This document shows, piece by piece, positions 16,206-24,347 of a stretch of DNA of 54,199 bases. Numbering within the stretch: position 1 is the first letter of the stretch; each line of letters begins with the position of its first letter. The notes beneath the pieces were generated by a model. The model was not told the origin of the DNA, searched no databases, and saw nothing but the letters and a program-made list of their open reading frames with translations. The translations under genes and the position numbers were made by a program. The stretch is from Alishewanella jeotgali KCTC 22429 (lineage in GTDB: Bacteria; Pseudomonadota; Gammaproteobacteria; Enterobacterales; Alteromonadaceae): positions 1-54,199 of the forward strand of contig NZ_AHTH01000018.1 in the NCBI RefSeq assembly GCF_000245735.1, written 5' to 3'.

Positions 16206-17102
16206 GTGGCCCTTTTGTCATACGAATATCTGGCGCTGCTGGCAGCTGCCTGCTGGGCCTTTGGCAGTTTATTGTCGGCGCAGGCCGCTACCCATTTAGG
16301 TGCCTTTGCCTTTACCCGCTATCGGATGCTGATTGCTATGTCGCTGTTATGGCTACTTAGCTTGCTCAGTGGCAGTTGGCAGACCTTAGCGTCAGCGCAG
16401 GTTTTGCTGCTGGTCCTATCCGGTGCTATCGGGATCTTTATTGGTGATACAGCCCTCTTTGCCGCGATGAATCGTCTTGGCCCGCGCCGGGCCGGTGTGT
16501 TGTTCGCAACCCATGCGCTGTTCTCCGTGCTGCTGGCGTACTTTTTTTTGGGTGAAACCCTGTGGGGACTGACCCTGGTTGGCGGCAGCCTGTTAGTCGG
16601 CGGCGTGATGATTGCCATCGCTTTTGGTAAACGCAAAGAGGAGCAACATCAGTGGGAAAGCAGCCAGCAAGGGCTGAAAATTGGCATAGCGTTGGCATTA
16701 TTATCGGCACTGTGTCAGGCCGTTTCAACCCTGATGCTGAAACCGCTGATGGTACAGGGCCTGGATGCAATAGCCGGCTCTGCCGTGCGGATGAGCACCG
16801 GCTTTGCATTGCACCTGCTGGTTTGGTTACTGGGTTGGCGTATTGCGAAAAGCTATTTACCCCTGACACCGAAAATCTTCGGCTATGTGTTTATTAACGC
16901 CAGCCTGTCGATGGTACTGGGCATGACCTTAATTCTGCAGGCGCTAAAAAGTGGTGACGCCGGTATGGTGGCGCTGTTTTCCTCTGTTAGTCCGGTGTTG
17001 ATTCTACCTATGTTATGGTTGGTATACCGCCGCCGGCCAGCCTGGGGCGCCTGGGCAGGCGCCGTGCTAACCGTAGCGGGTATCGCCTTATTGATCCGTT
17101 AA
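16206..17102 (+). CDS. EamA-family (DMT) membrane exporter
   Basis: 298 aa with ten hydrophobic helices in two repeated EamA halves (about 8-140 and 155-296), the normal form for the drug/metabolite transporter superfamily. The GTG at 16206 is preceded by AAGTGA; a TTG at 16215 is an alternative. Helix 4 carries the usual GDTALFAAMNRLGPRRAGVLFATHALFSVLLAYFFLGE pattern (landmark LFATHALFSVL). Substrate unknown; relatives export amino acids or metabolites. Its stop overlaps the convergent PhoX-type gene by 4 bp (17099-17102). Confidence 0.85.
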   Translation: MALLSYEYLALLAAACWAFGSLLSAQAATHLGAFAFTRYRMLIAMSLLWLLSLLSGSWQTLASAQVLLLVLSGAIGIFIGDTALFAAMNRLGPRRAGVLFATHALFSVLLAYFFLGETLWGLTLVGGSLLVGGVMIAIAFGKRKEEQHQWESSQQGLKIGIALALLSALCQAVSTLMLKPLMVQGLDAIAGSAVRMSTGFALHLLVWLLGWRIAKSYLPLTPKIFGYVFINASLSMVLGMTLILQALKSGDAGMVALFSSVSPVLILPMLWLVYRRRPAWGAWAGAVLTVAGIALLIR

Positions 17103-19081
17103 CTACCGATGATACCGCCATCATCCTTGGTAATAATTACCGTTGCCGAGCGTGGCCTGCGGGTACCGCGATCCGGCCAGGTACTGCTAAAGCTGTACGG
17201 GCCAGATCCCTCCCCCGGATGCTGAATATTGACAAACATAGTTCGGCAGTCCGGCGTCATCACCACGCCGGTGATCTCACAGCCCACCGGCCCCACCAGG
17301 AAGCGTTTCATCTGATGCGTTGCCACATCGGCGACTAGCATCTGGTTGTTACCAAAGGCCCCACCACTGAGCTGACTGCCCGACATATCGGTCTGGATCC
17401 ACAATAAGCCATTGGGGTCAAACCAAAGCCCGTCCGGCGAGGCATGGTGATTCTCAGCGGTCAACATAAACTGATGCTGCGGCGTGTAGGTAAAGACGTC
17501 GCCACTTAGCATAAAGATATCCCAGTTAAAGCGCTGCTGTGCCTGCTCACGCCAACGGATAATGTGGCCCTGGCTATTGCTGGCTCGCGGATTGGCGGCA
17601 TTGAGCTGTGAGCTATGCCGTTGATCATTGTTAGTCAGCGTAAAATATACTTCGCCGGTTTGCGGGTGCACCGCGCCCCATTCCGGCCGGTCCATTTTGG
17701 TAGCTCCTGCGATATCAGCCGCTAACCGGGTATTTAACAGCACATCAGCCTGATCACTGAACTCGACCTTGGCCGCCTCGGCCTTGGCCCGGAAGTCGGC
17801 ATCTGCCAGGTCCAGCGGCAGCCATTCACCGCTGCCATCGTCATTAAAGCGGGCGGCATAGAGGGTGCCGTTATCCAGCAGATGCGGACCGGCCGTTGCC
17901 GGATCATAGAGCTCTTTAGATACAAATTTATAGATATACTCAAAACGTGAGTCGTCGCCGGAATAGGCGACCAGCGGCTTGCCGGCTTCTGCTTTGGCGA
18001 AAATCACGCCTTCATGGGCAAAGCGCCCCATGGCCGTGTGCTTAACCGGTACACTGCCCGGGTTAAAGGGGTCAATCTCAACAATCCAGCCAAAGGTGTT
18101 GGGCTCATGCCGGAAATCCTGCTCCGCAGTTTCGGCAACCGCTGATGCATCAAAACGCGCCAGCACCTGATCCTGCCTGGCCGCCGTTTCCCAATGCATA
18201 ATGCTATTAAAATCTGACACGCTATAACGGCGATGCTCACGCGGCATCCGCTGATCACGGTTTACAAACAGCAGCGCCCAGTTCTCTTCGCAGGTCAGAT
18301 AGGTGCCCCAGGGGGTGACACCATGCGAACAATTATTCAGCGTGCCGCGGGTGGCGGTGCCGTCCGGGCTGTACTGAGTGCGAACCTTGGCGTGACCGCG
18401 CACCGGGCCGGTCAGCTGCATCGGTGTCATGCCAGTGATCCGACGATTGTACTGACTGCCGCCAACCAGTTGCCACTGACCACTGTCATCACGTTTGATA
18501 TGGGCCACACTAACGCCGTGTGCCGCCAGCTCCTTATGCACCTCTTCCGCCTGCCGCGGTAAGCCGGCACCACCAAAGGCGTGCAGGATCATCGGATCAC
18601 AGTATTCGTGGTTCATTACCAGTAAACCTTCGCCCGAGTCCGTGCCACCATCCTTTAAATCAATCGGGAAGAAGTGCATGCCATCATGGTGCGAGCCAAT
18701 TTGTTTTTCCTGATCGGCGGCGGTATTAGTGCCATCCGCTTTATAGGGCGCCGCGCCGTCCAGTAGCGGTGTGCCCCAGGGTAAAAATGGCTTAGCAGTG
18801 TAACCCGTTGGCACAGTGACACTGTCAAAACGGTTTACCGCCACAGCCTCAAAGCCCATTAAACCCTGTTTGACTGCCGAACTAACGGCGCTAACCTTAG
18901 TATCGCAACCTACCAGGCTAGTACCAATAAAACTGCCGACCGCAAGTGCCATGGCACCGCGCAAAAACTGGCGCCGATCTAATCGCTGCGCGACGACTTG
19001 CTGAAAACTGGGGTTATCAGAAAAGTTTGCCTGTGGCTCAACGCCAGAAATATCGTAGTTTACTTGCTGAGATTTAGTCAT
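17099..19081 (-). CDS. PhoX-family (DUF839) phosphatase-like protein, Tat-exported
   Basis: 660 aa. Twin-arginine signal RRQFLRG (36-42) with hydrophobic stretch to Cys59, so export is by Tat, perhaps as a lipoprotein. The rest is a DUF839/PhoX-type beta-propeller: VMNHEYCDP, NNCSHGVTPWGTYLTCEENW, GWIVEIDPFNPGS, PDGLWFDPNGLLWIQTDMS, CEITGVVMTPDCRTMFVNIQHPGE (each a landmark). PhoX enzymes are Ca2+/Fe3+ phosphatases; whether this member keeps activity cannot be judged by eye. Convergent with the EamA gene. No Pho box seen upstream; a partial Fur-like GAATGATAATGAT lies at 19093-19105. Confidence 0.85.
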   Translation of the reverse strand: MTKSQQVNYDISGVEPQANFSDNPSFQQVVAQRLDRRQFLRGAMALAVGSFIGTSLVGCDTKVSAVSSAVKQGLMGFEAVAVNRFDSVTVPTGYTAKPFLPWGTPLLDGAAPYKADGTNTAADQEKQIGSHHDGMHFFPIDLKDGGTDSGEGLLVMNHEYCDPMILHAFGGAGLPRQAEEVHKELAAHGVSVAHIKRDDSGQWQLVGGSQYNRRITGMTPMQLTGPVRGHAKVRTQYSPDGTATRGTLNNCSHGVTPWGTYLTCEENWALLFVNRDQRMPREHRRYSVSDFNSIMHWETAARQDQVLARFDASAVAETAEQDFRHEPNTFGWIVEIDPFNPGSVPVKHTAMGRFAHEGVIFAKAEAGKPLVAYSGDDSRFEYIYKFVSKELYDPATAGPHLLDNGTLYAARFNDDGSGEWLPLDLADADFRAKAEAAKVEFSDQADVLLNTRLAADIAGATKMDRPEWGAVHPQTGEVYFTLTNNDQRHSSQLNAANPRASNSQGHIIRWREQAQQRFNWDIFMLSGDVFTYTPQHQFMLTAENHHASPDGLWFDPNGLLWIQTDMSGSQLSGGAFGNNQMLVADVATHQMKRFLVGPVGCEITGVVMTPDCRTMFVNIQHPGEGSGPYSFSSTWPDRGTRRPRSATVIITKDDGGIIGS

Positions 19082-19248
19082 TCACGTTCGCCATCATTAT
19101 CATTCGGGAAAATAGTCGTAATATGCCAGCAGTTGATTGCAAATTTGTGACGACCAAGGCTATGCTCGGGCTATTTCGCAGCACAGCGGGCTGGTCGCCG
19201 GCTAGTCTGCTTTGCTATAGTAAAAAAGAGTAAACCAGAGGAACCCAA

Positions 19249-19722
19249 ATGATGCAATGGCAGGTGTTGACCTTCGACGAGCTGGACACGCGAACCCTGT
19301 ACTCCCTTTTGCAATTGCGGGTGGATGTATTTGTCGTCGAACAAAACTGTCCCTATCCGGAGTTAGATGAAAAGGATTTAGAGCCGCAAAGTCGCCATGT
19401 GCTGCTGAAGAAAGGCGACAAGGTGATTGCTTATGCCAGAGTACTGGCCCCCAACGTCAGCTTTGCCGGCTATCCGGGCATTGGCCGGGTTTGTGTGTCA
19501 CAAACGGCACGCCGCTTGGGGCTTGGCAGGGTGTTAGTAGAGCGTACGCTGGCGGTGGCCAATGAACTGTGGCCGGCAACGGATATTTATATTTCAGCCC
19601 AGTGTTATTTGCAGCGGTTTTATGAAGATCTCGGTTTCCGTGCCGCCAGCGAGCCCTACCTGGAAGACGATATACCGCATTTACAGATGATAAAGTACTT
19701 CCAGCACGCTGCGACAGCATAA
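19249..19722 (+). CDS. elaA: ElaA-type GNAT acetyltransferase
   Basis: 157 aa, same size as ElaA. Typical opening LYSLLQLRVDVFVVEQNCPYPELDEKD, then acetyl-CoA loop IGRVCVSQTARRLGLGRVLVERTL (landmark RRLGLGRVL) and C-terminal YEDLGFRAASEPYLEDDIPH. RBS AGAGGAA lies before a double ATG. Acetylates an unknown small molecule or protein. Single gene convergent with the DUF4198 gene. Confidence 0.88.
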   Translation: MMQWQVLTFDELDTRTLYSLLQLRVDVFVVEQNCPYPELDEKDLEPQSRHVLLKKGDKVIAYARVLAPNVSFAGYPGIGRVCVSQTARRLGLGRVLVERTLAVANELWPATDIYISAQCYLQRFYEDLGFRAASEPYLEDDIPHLQMIKYFQHAATA

Positions 19723-19731
19723 AGTGCGACG

Positions 19732-19757
19732 ACGGCAGTCTGCACAGACAGCCGTCA
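19732..19757. terminator. Hairpin between convergent elaA and DUF4198 genes
   Basis: GACGGC...GCCGTC outer stem continuing into GTCTG/CAGAC with one mismatch. No T-run, so a weak bidirectional terminator at best. Confidence 0.45.
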
Positions 19758-19770
19758 CCGCAACCCCCCG

Positions 19771-20595
19771 TTAAGGTAAGCCGACTTCAAAAGTCAGGGT
19801 CAGTGTCGCCCGGCTCTGATCTGCCAGTTCAGTCTTTTCTGCTGACTGATAGCTGGCCTCGATCAGGTAACGACCGGCTTGCGTCGGGGTAAAAGCCAGT
19901 TTGCCCGCCGCATCCGTTTCCAGCATCTGCCGCCCGGCCGCATTACGGTATAACTCATCCTGCTGAGAAAGCTCTACCTTAACACCGGCAGCGGGTTTGC
20001 CGTCCATTAGCAGTTGCCATTCAATCTTATCCTCTGCCACATAATCCGCCGGATGGGTAATAAAGTTCAGTTCAAAGCCATCCCCTTTCGGGTCCAGCGC
20101 AGTGCGATTCGGTGCCTTTACCGTCACCACCGCCAGGGCTTTACTCTGCCCCCGGCTGGTCGTCACCTTAGTCGCGCCAGCCGGTAGCTCTTTAGCCGCC
20201 GCCCGCTTATCCGCCATAATGCGCTTACGCTCGCCGTTCACCTCAAACATAGTGAAGTAGCGCGCCGGGCCACCATTTTCAATCAGGTAAGTGCCTTCCT
20301 GCACCAGCTGATGGTCGGCCTGGGATTTGCGTTTGCCCTGATAACTCTGACTAAACTTATGCCGGCTGCCATCAGGAAACACCAGGCTCAGATTGTCAGG
20401 CGATACCCCTTTATCGGCGACAAAGGTCATATTGGCGGCAGACACATCGACCGAAATCCAGGTGTCTTCGCCTGATAACACAAAATGACTTGGCATCACC
20501 CACAGGGTATGGGCCAGACTCGCCTGGCTAAAAAGTGCCAGCATGGCAGCAGTAAGTAAGTTCTTCATCGCTATATCCTTCTTCTGTTTAGTCAC
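19771..20595 (-). CDS. DUF4198 periplasmic protein of an iron-uptake cluster
   Basis: 274 aa with signal peptide ending ASLAHTLW (about residue 28). DUF4198 (NikM/CbiK-like accessory) features: HTLWVMPSHFVLSGED, SVDVSAANMTFVADKG, then a C-terminal Ig-like domain (about 190-274, GKPAAGVKVEL, AGRYLIEASY). Proteins of this kind sit next to metal transporters and probably bind ligand or metal in the periplasm. First residues could also begin 10 codons later at MKNLLTAAML. It directly abuts the DUF2271 gene (no gap) and is last in the four-gene run receptor-PepSY-DUF2271-DUF4198. Confidence 0.8.
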   Translation of the reverse strand: MTKQKKDIAMKNLLTAAMLALFSQASLAHTLWVMPSHFVLSGEDTWISVDVSAANMTFVADKGVSPDNLSLVFPDGSRHKFSQSYQGKRKSQADHQLVQEGTYLIENGGPARYFTMFEVNGERKRIMADKRAAAKELPAGATKVTTSRGQSKALAVVTVKAPNRTALDPKGDGFELNFITHPADYVAEDKIEWQLLMDGKPAAGVKVELSQQDELYRNAAGRQMLETDAAGKLAFTPTQAGRYLIEASYQSAEKTELADQSRATLTLTFEVGLP

Positions 20596-21087
20596 TTATT
20601 TAAGCGTCAGCGTCAACGGTCCCAGCTCTTCAGCCGCCGCCGCATTCAGTTGTTGTGGTTGACCATTTAACTGAAAATCAATTTTTTGCAGGCTACGCCC
20701 GCCCTGCTCCCGCGAGGCTTCAACATAGAGCGTATAAGCACCAGGGGCCAGCGCCTGCCCCTGATCATCGGTGCCGTCCCAGCTTAACCGGTACTGACCG
20801 GGGGTGCGGGTGGCACCGGTCATCGCATCAACCAGCGCAGTATCACTACGGCCGATTTTGCGCCAGAAGCGGCGGATATCTTTTAGCCAGTCAGGCTCCT
20901 TACGCCACAGGGCAATCAGTTTTACCGGTTGCTGCTGGGCGTCTTCCACCCAGACAGCGACATAAGGCCGGTAGTACTGCGCCGTAGCAATCTCGGGGAT
21001 CGTCAGCACAATGTCGGCCTGTGCCGCCGACAGCGGCTGGCTGCCCAGGCCGAGCAGCAATGCCAGGGCAAATAGCGGTTTTCTCAC
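20596..21087 (-). CDS. DUF2271 periplasmic protein
   Basis: 163 aa with a signal peptide (MRKPLFALALLLGLGSQPLSA). The body fits DUF2271: VLTIPEIATAQYYRPYVAVWVED, LIALWRKEPDWLKDIRRFWRK, DAMTGATRTPGQYRLSWDG (landmark TGATRTPG), a FlgD-like Ig fold. It is regularly found next to PepSY and TonB receptor genes; function unknown. RBS AAGGAG precedes it. It ends one base before DUF4198 starts, so the two are coupled. Confidence 0.82.
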   Translation of the reverse strand: MRKPLFALALLLGLGSQPLSAAQADIVLTIPEIATAQYYRPYVAVWVEDAQQQPVKLIALWRKEPDWLKDIRRFWRKIGRSDTALVDAMTGATRTPGQYRLSWDGTDDQGQALAPGAYTLYVEASREQGGRSLQKIDFQLNGQPQQLNAAAAEELGPLTLTLK

Positions 21088-21113
21088 AATGTTCTCCTTG
21101 TTAATGATCGGCT

Positions 21114-21740
21114 TTAGTGAAAGGCCAGCAGATACGCCAGCACGGCCATCACGCCGCCAAGCACAGCCAGGGCGTTACCTAACTGCTTTTTCGATGGCAT
21201 TTTCAGCAACAGATAAAAACCAGTCAGCGCAAACAACAGGCAGGCGATGGCGGTAATGTCAATCAGGGCTTTCCATAAGGCACCGCTATCCCGCCCCTTA
21301 TGCAGGTCATTCGCCAACGCCAGATAGCCGTTAAACTGTTGTTCCAGCTCTATTTCTGCGGCAGCAAAGTCCACCAGGGCGACGGCAAAACCCGCTGGTC
21401 GTTTAAAGCTCAGCTCCAGGGTTTGTTCATCGCTGTCAAACCGGGCCTGCCAGCTTATGCCAGCAACGCCCTGAGTGCGTTGCAGCCAATCCACCAGCGT
21501 TGTTGCATACTCCTGCTGCTGTGTGACCAGCGGCCAATGCTGCAGGGGCTCAGGCAGCGGCAACTGCTGCAACTGCTGTCGCGCCCCCCAATTGCTTTGC
21601 CAGTCCGGATGATTAAGGGTGATGCCGGTAATGGAGAAAAACAGCAGTAACAACAACACCCACATTGCACTGTAGGTGTGTAAGGCGCGCATCAGGCGCG
21701 CCATGGCTGCTGCCGGCTTCTTACGGTTAGAAGCGGACAT
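21114..21740 (-). CDS. PepSY-associated membrane protein
   Basis: 208 aa with a membrane helix at about 24-44 (SAMWVLLLLLFFSITGITLNH landmark ITGITLNHPDW), a periplasmic PepSY-like domain, and two helices near the C-terminus (about 160-205). GxxLNHPDW is the signature of PepSY_TM proteins that accompany siderophore receptors; some act as ferric-siderophore reductases. Its start lies inside the end of the TonB receptor gene (14-bp overlap). Confidence 0.8.
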   Translation of the reverse strand: MSASNRKKPAAAMARLMRALHTYSAMWVLLLLLFFSITGITLNHPDWQSNWGARQQLQQLPLPEPLQHWPLVTQQQEYATTLVDWLQRTQGVAGISWQARFDSDEQTLELSFKRPAGFAVALVDFAAAEIELEQQFNGYLALANDLHKGRDSGALWKALIDITAIACLLFALTGFYLLLKMPSKKQLGNALAVLGGVMAVLAYLLAFH

Positions 21741-24159
21741 TCATCCCCACCCAGTAATTACGGCTTTTATCTTTGTTGTTGTAATCATCAACAAAGGCGG
21801 CACTGTAACCGTTCTGGCCACTGCTATCGCGAACACAGCTGGCGGCGGTATCATTACACTCAGTAAACACGATGTTGTATGAGGTAAAGTCTTTATCCAG
21901 CAGGTTATTGATGCGGAAATTAAAACTCACCGCATCGCTGGCCTGATAAGCCGCACCCAGATGCAGCACGTTATAGCCTTTAAAGTACAGCGCTTCGTTG
22001 TTCACGGTATCCCAGGAGCGGTAGCGCCGGTCGCGGTACTCAGAAGTTAAGAACAGATTTAATGTATCACTGGCCTGCCAGCTTAATGTCAGGTTAGCCA
22101 TATGTTTGGCGGTATTACCCAGCGGACGGCCTTTTAACGCACCACTTTTCTGTTCGCTATCGGTATAGGTATAGTTTGCACGCAGCGCCAGTTGCGCCAG
22201 CAACTCGACCCGGCCCGCCAGCTCAGCGCCCTGAATAGTGACCTTGTCAATATTGACGGTCTTACTGCTGGTGGCATAACCCAGTTCGGCAAATTCACCG
22301 GTTTCAGTACAGACAATACTCGTACCCGCACCGCAAGGCTGGGATGCGAGCTTGTCATCAAAATCGTTTTTAAACACTGTGGCGTTAACGTTATGCCCGT
22401 TTGGATGACTCCAATACACCGCCAGCTCGGTCGATACACTGGTTTCCGGTTTTAAATCCGGGTTACCAAACATCGGCGAGGTGCCCTGACCGCCGAAACC
22501 GACTACGCCATCATACAACTGAGTAGTTTTAGGTGTTTTAAAGCCGGTACTGACGCCACCTTTAATGGTCCAGGCATCGCTTAGCGTATAAACACCATAG
22601 ACTCTCGGACTTAACTGATTACCAAAGACTTGATGATCATCGTGCCGCAGGCCAGCAGTTAGCGAGAAAGCGCCGGTCAGATCCCAGGTATCTTCAGCAA
22701 ATAGGGACCACATATTATGTTTCTGTACTGCCCCCGGAGTGCCGCTTTCAATCCCAAAAACGCCATCCTCCAGTTCACCACGGATCAGTTGCGCCCCCAT
22801 AACCATGGTATGCCGTCCGGCGGCTTCAAACGGAAAGTCGACTTTCAGGTCCAGGGTATACTGATTGCTATTCATCACCCGCTTCGGTCGCGGCAGGAAG
22901 GTCGCTTCCGCCAATGCTTTACGCTGCGCTTCGGTTAAACCAGTGTAAGACCCCGTGCCATCAATCATTTGCAGCAGCAACGCCCGCTCTGCCACACTAA
23001 AAGGCAGAGTTCGACCGTTGTTATTAGTATCGACATAAGAGAGCGAGATAAAGCTGTTGAGCTGGTCCCATTTGCCTTCATGAGTCAGCGACCAGGTATC
23101 ACGGGTAAACTCCTGGGTTTCACTGTAGCCGACCTGAGGGTTAGCGCGCCGCGCCCAGGTGCCGCCACTTTGTACGCAAGCCGCTTCACGACTACCGACA
23201 CCGTTTTTACAGAAAAAGCCGGCCGCCCAGATGGTATTGATATTATCTACAGTACCGAGCGGGAATTCGCGCACGCCATTAGCATTAATAAAGGGCGTAT
23301 TGTCATAGTCCTGCGTTGAAGACTCGATATCAAACCAAATCGTCTGCTGCGCGGTCGGCGTCCAGCTTAAACGCCCACCCAGTACCCGGTTTTCGTTATC
23401 TACGGTTTTGCCACCACCGCCAAAACCCAGCGAGCGGGTGCGAGTTTCACCATTTGGATAAACGACAGGCGCATACTCTGGCGTCGAACTTAGACGATTA
23501 TAGACGCTGCCGCGTACTGCCATGCCCAATACACCGGGGATCAACGGGCCCATTACGTTAAAGTCGGTGGTAATATCATCGCCGTAAGCACTGTCGCTTT
23601 GTTTTGAACGGCTATGGGTCACAGAGCCGCTCCAGTTTTCGGTGACCTTTTTGGTAATAATATTGATCACGCCGCCCAGCGCATCGGCGCCATACAGGGT
23701 TGACGCCGGGCCGCGGATCACCTCAATCCGATCAATGGCATCCAGCGGTGGAATATGGCCAAACTGATTGCCAGCAAAAGCATTCGGATAGATATCGCCA
23801 TGGTTATTCTGCCGCTTACCGTCAACCAGGGTCAGGGTATAATCCGCGCCCATACCGCGCAGGCTAATGGTACCCTGGCCGGTTTTATCGCGCGTTTCAC
23901 CAATGTCGACACCTTCCAGATCTCTAACTGCATCTAACAGTGTGGTGTAGGGCCGCGCCCGCAACTCTTCCTGAGTAATCACCGAGATACTGGCCGGTGC
24001 ATCCACCAGCTTCTGTTCGTAACCCGAGGCTGTTACCACGATCACCTCTATATGGCTACCGGCCGCCTCTTCCGCTTGGGTAACTGGACTACTCAGCGCA
24101 CTGGCGATAGCCAGCGCCAAAGCACTTTGACGAAGCAGTGACTTATCAGCAAACAACAT
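21727..24159 (-). CDS. TonB-dependent receptor, FepA/CirA-like (catecholate siderophore type)
   Basis: 810 aa from ATG at 24159, which has AGGAG upstream and starts a signal peptide; a start at 24204 would place 15 residues over the leader. TonB box region EVIVVTASGYEQK, plug with DAVRDLEGVDIG, RGMGADYTLTLVDGKRQ, IEVIRGPASTLYGADALGGVINIITKK (landmark RGPASTLYGADALGGV), then the barrel ending in VGMNVRF. The plug style is that of CirA/FepA receptors for ferric catecholates. A near-perfect Fur box is 43 bp upstream. Leads a cluster with PepSY, DUF2271 and DUF4198 genes; the ligand is inferred. Confidence 0.9.
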   Translation of the reverse strand: MLFADKSLLRQSALALAIASALSSPVTQAEEAAGSHIEVIVVTASGYEQKLVDAPASISVITQEELRARPYTTLLDAVRDLEGVDIGETRDKTGQGTISLRGMGADYTLTLVDGKRQNNHGDIYPNAFAGNQFGHIPPLDAIDRIEVIRGPASTLYGADALGGVINIITKKVTENWSGSVTHSRSKQSDSAYGDDITTDFNVMGPLIPGVLGMAVRGSVYNRLSSTPEYAPVVYPNGETRTRSLGFGGGGKTVDNENRVLGGRLSWTPTAQQTIWFDIESSTQDYDNTPFINANGVREFPLGTVDNINTIWAAGFFCKNGVGSREAACVQSGGTWARRANPQVGYSETQEFTRDTWSLTHEGKWDQLNSFISLSYVDTNNNGRTLPFSVAERALLLQMIDGTGSYTGLTEAQRKALAEATFLPRPKRVMNSNQYTLDLKVDFPFEAAGRHTMVMGAQLIRGELEDGVFGIESGTPGAVQKHNMWSLFAEDTWDLTGAFSLTAGLRHDDHQVFGNQLSPRVYGVYTLSDAWTIKGGVSTGFKTPKTTQLYDGVVGFGGQGTSPMFGNPDLKPETSVSTELAVYWSHPNGHNVNATVFKNDFDDKLASQPCGAGTSIVCTETGEFAELGYATSSKTVNIDKVTIQGAELAGRVELLAQLALRANYTYTDSEQKSGALKGRPLGNTAKHMANLTLSWQASDTLNLFLTSEYRDRRYRSWDTVNNEALYFKGYNVLHLGAAYQASDAVSFNFRINNLLDKDFTSYNIVFTECNDTAASCVRDSSGQNGYSAAFVDDYNNKDKSRNYWVGMNVRF

Positions 24160-24202
24160 TAACCTAACTCCTGTAATGGCTTCCCGCCCTAAAAGATGGT
24201 GC

Positions 24203-24223
24203 AAATGATAACCATTATCATTA
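24203..24223 (-). promoter_or_regulatory. Fur box of the catecholate-type receptor cluster
   Basis: AAATGATAACCATTATCATT matches the Fur consensus at all but one of 20 fixed positions. A second GATAATGAG half-site follows at about 24237-24245. Strong evidence for iron repression. Confidence 0.93.
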
Positions 24224-24302
24224 TTAAGATCAATATCGATAATGAGGATTGTTGTGATTTAGGGAACTTTTTTAAGCTGGATAAACAGCAATAGTGGTTC
24301 AT

Positions 24303-24326
24303 AAAAAAGCCCGCACAAAGCGGGCT
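24303..24326 (-). terminator. Terminator of the FecA-like receptor gene
   Basis: Stem AGCCCGC/GCGGGCT with a 5-nt loop and six T on the minus strand, 22 bp past the stop codon. Confidence 0.9.
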
Positions 24327-24347
24327 TAGTCATACCAATGTTTAGCT

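Noticed and set aside
19093..19105. Fur-like GAATGATAATGAT upstream of the PhoX-type gene
   Set aside because: Only a half-palindrome plus a direct repeat, and it lies over the expected RBS region. Kept as a remark only.
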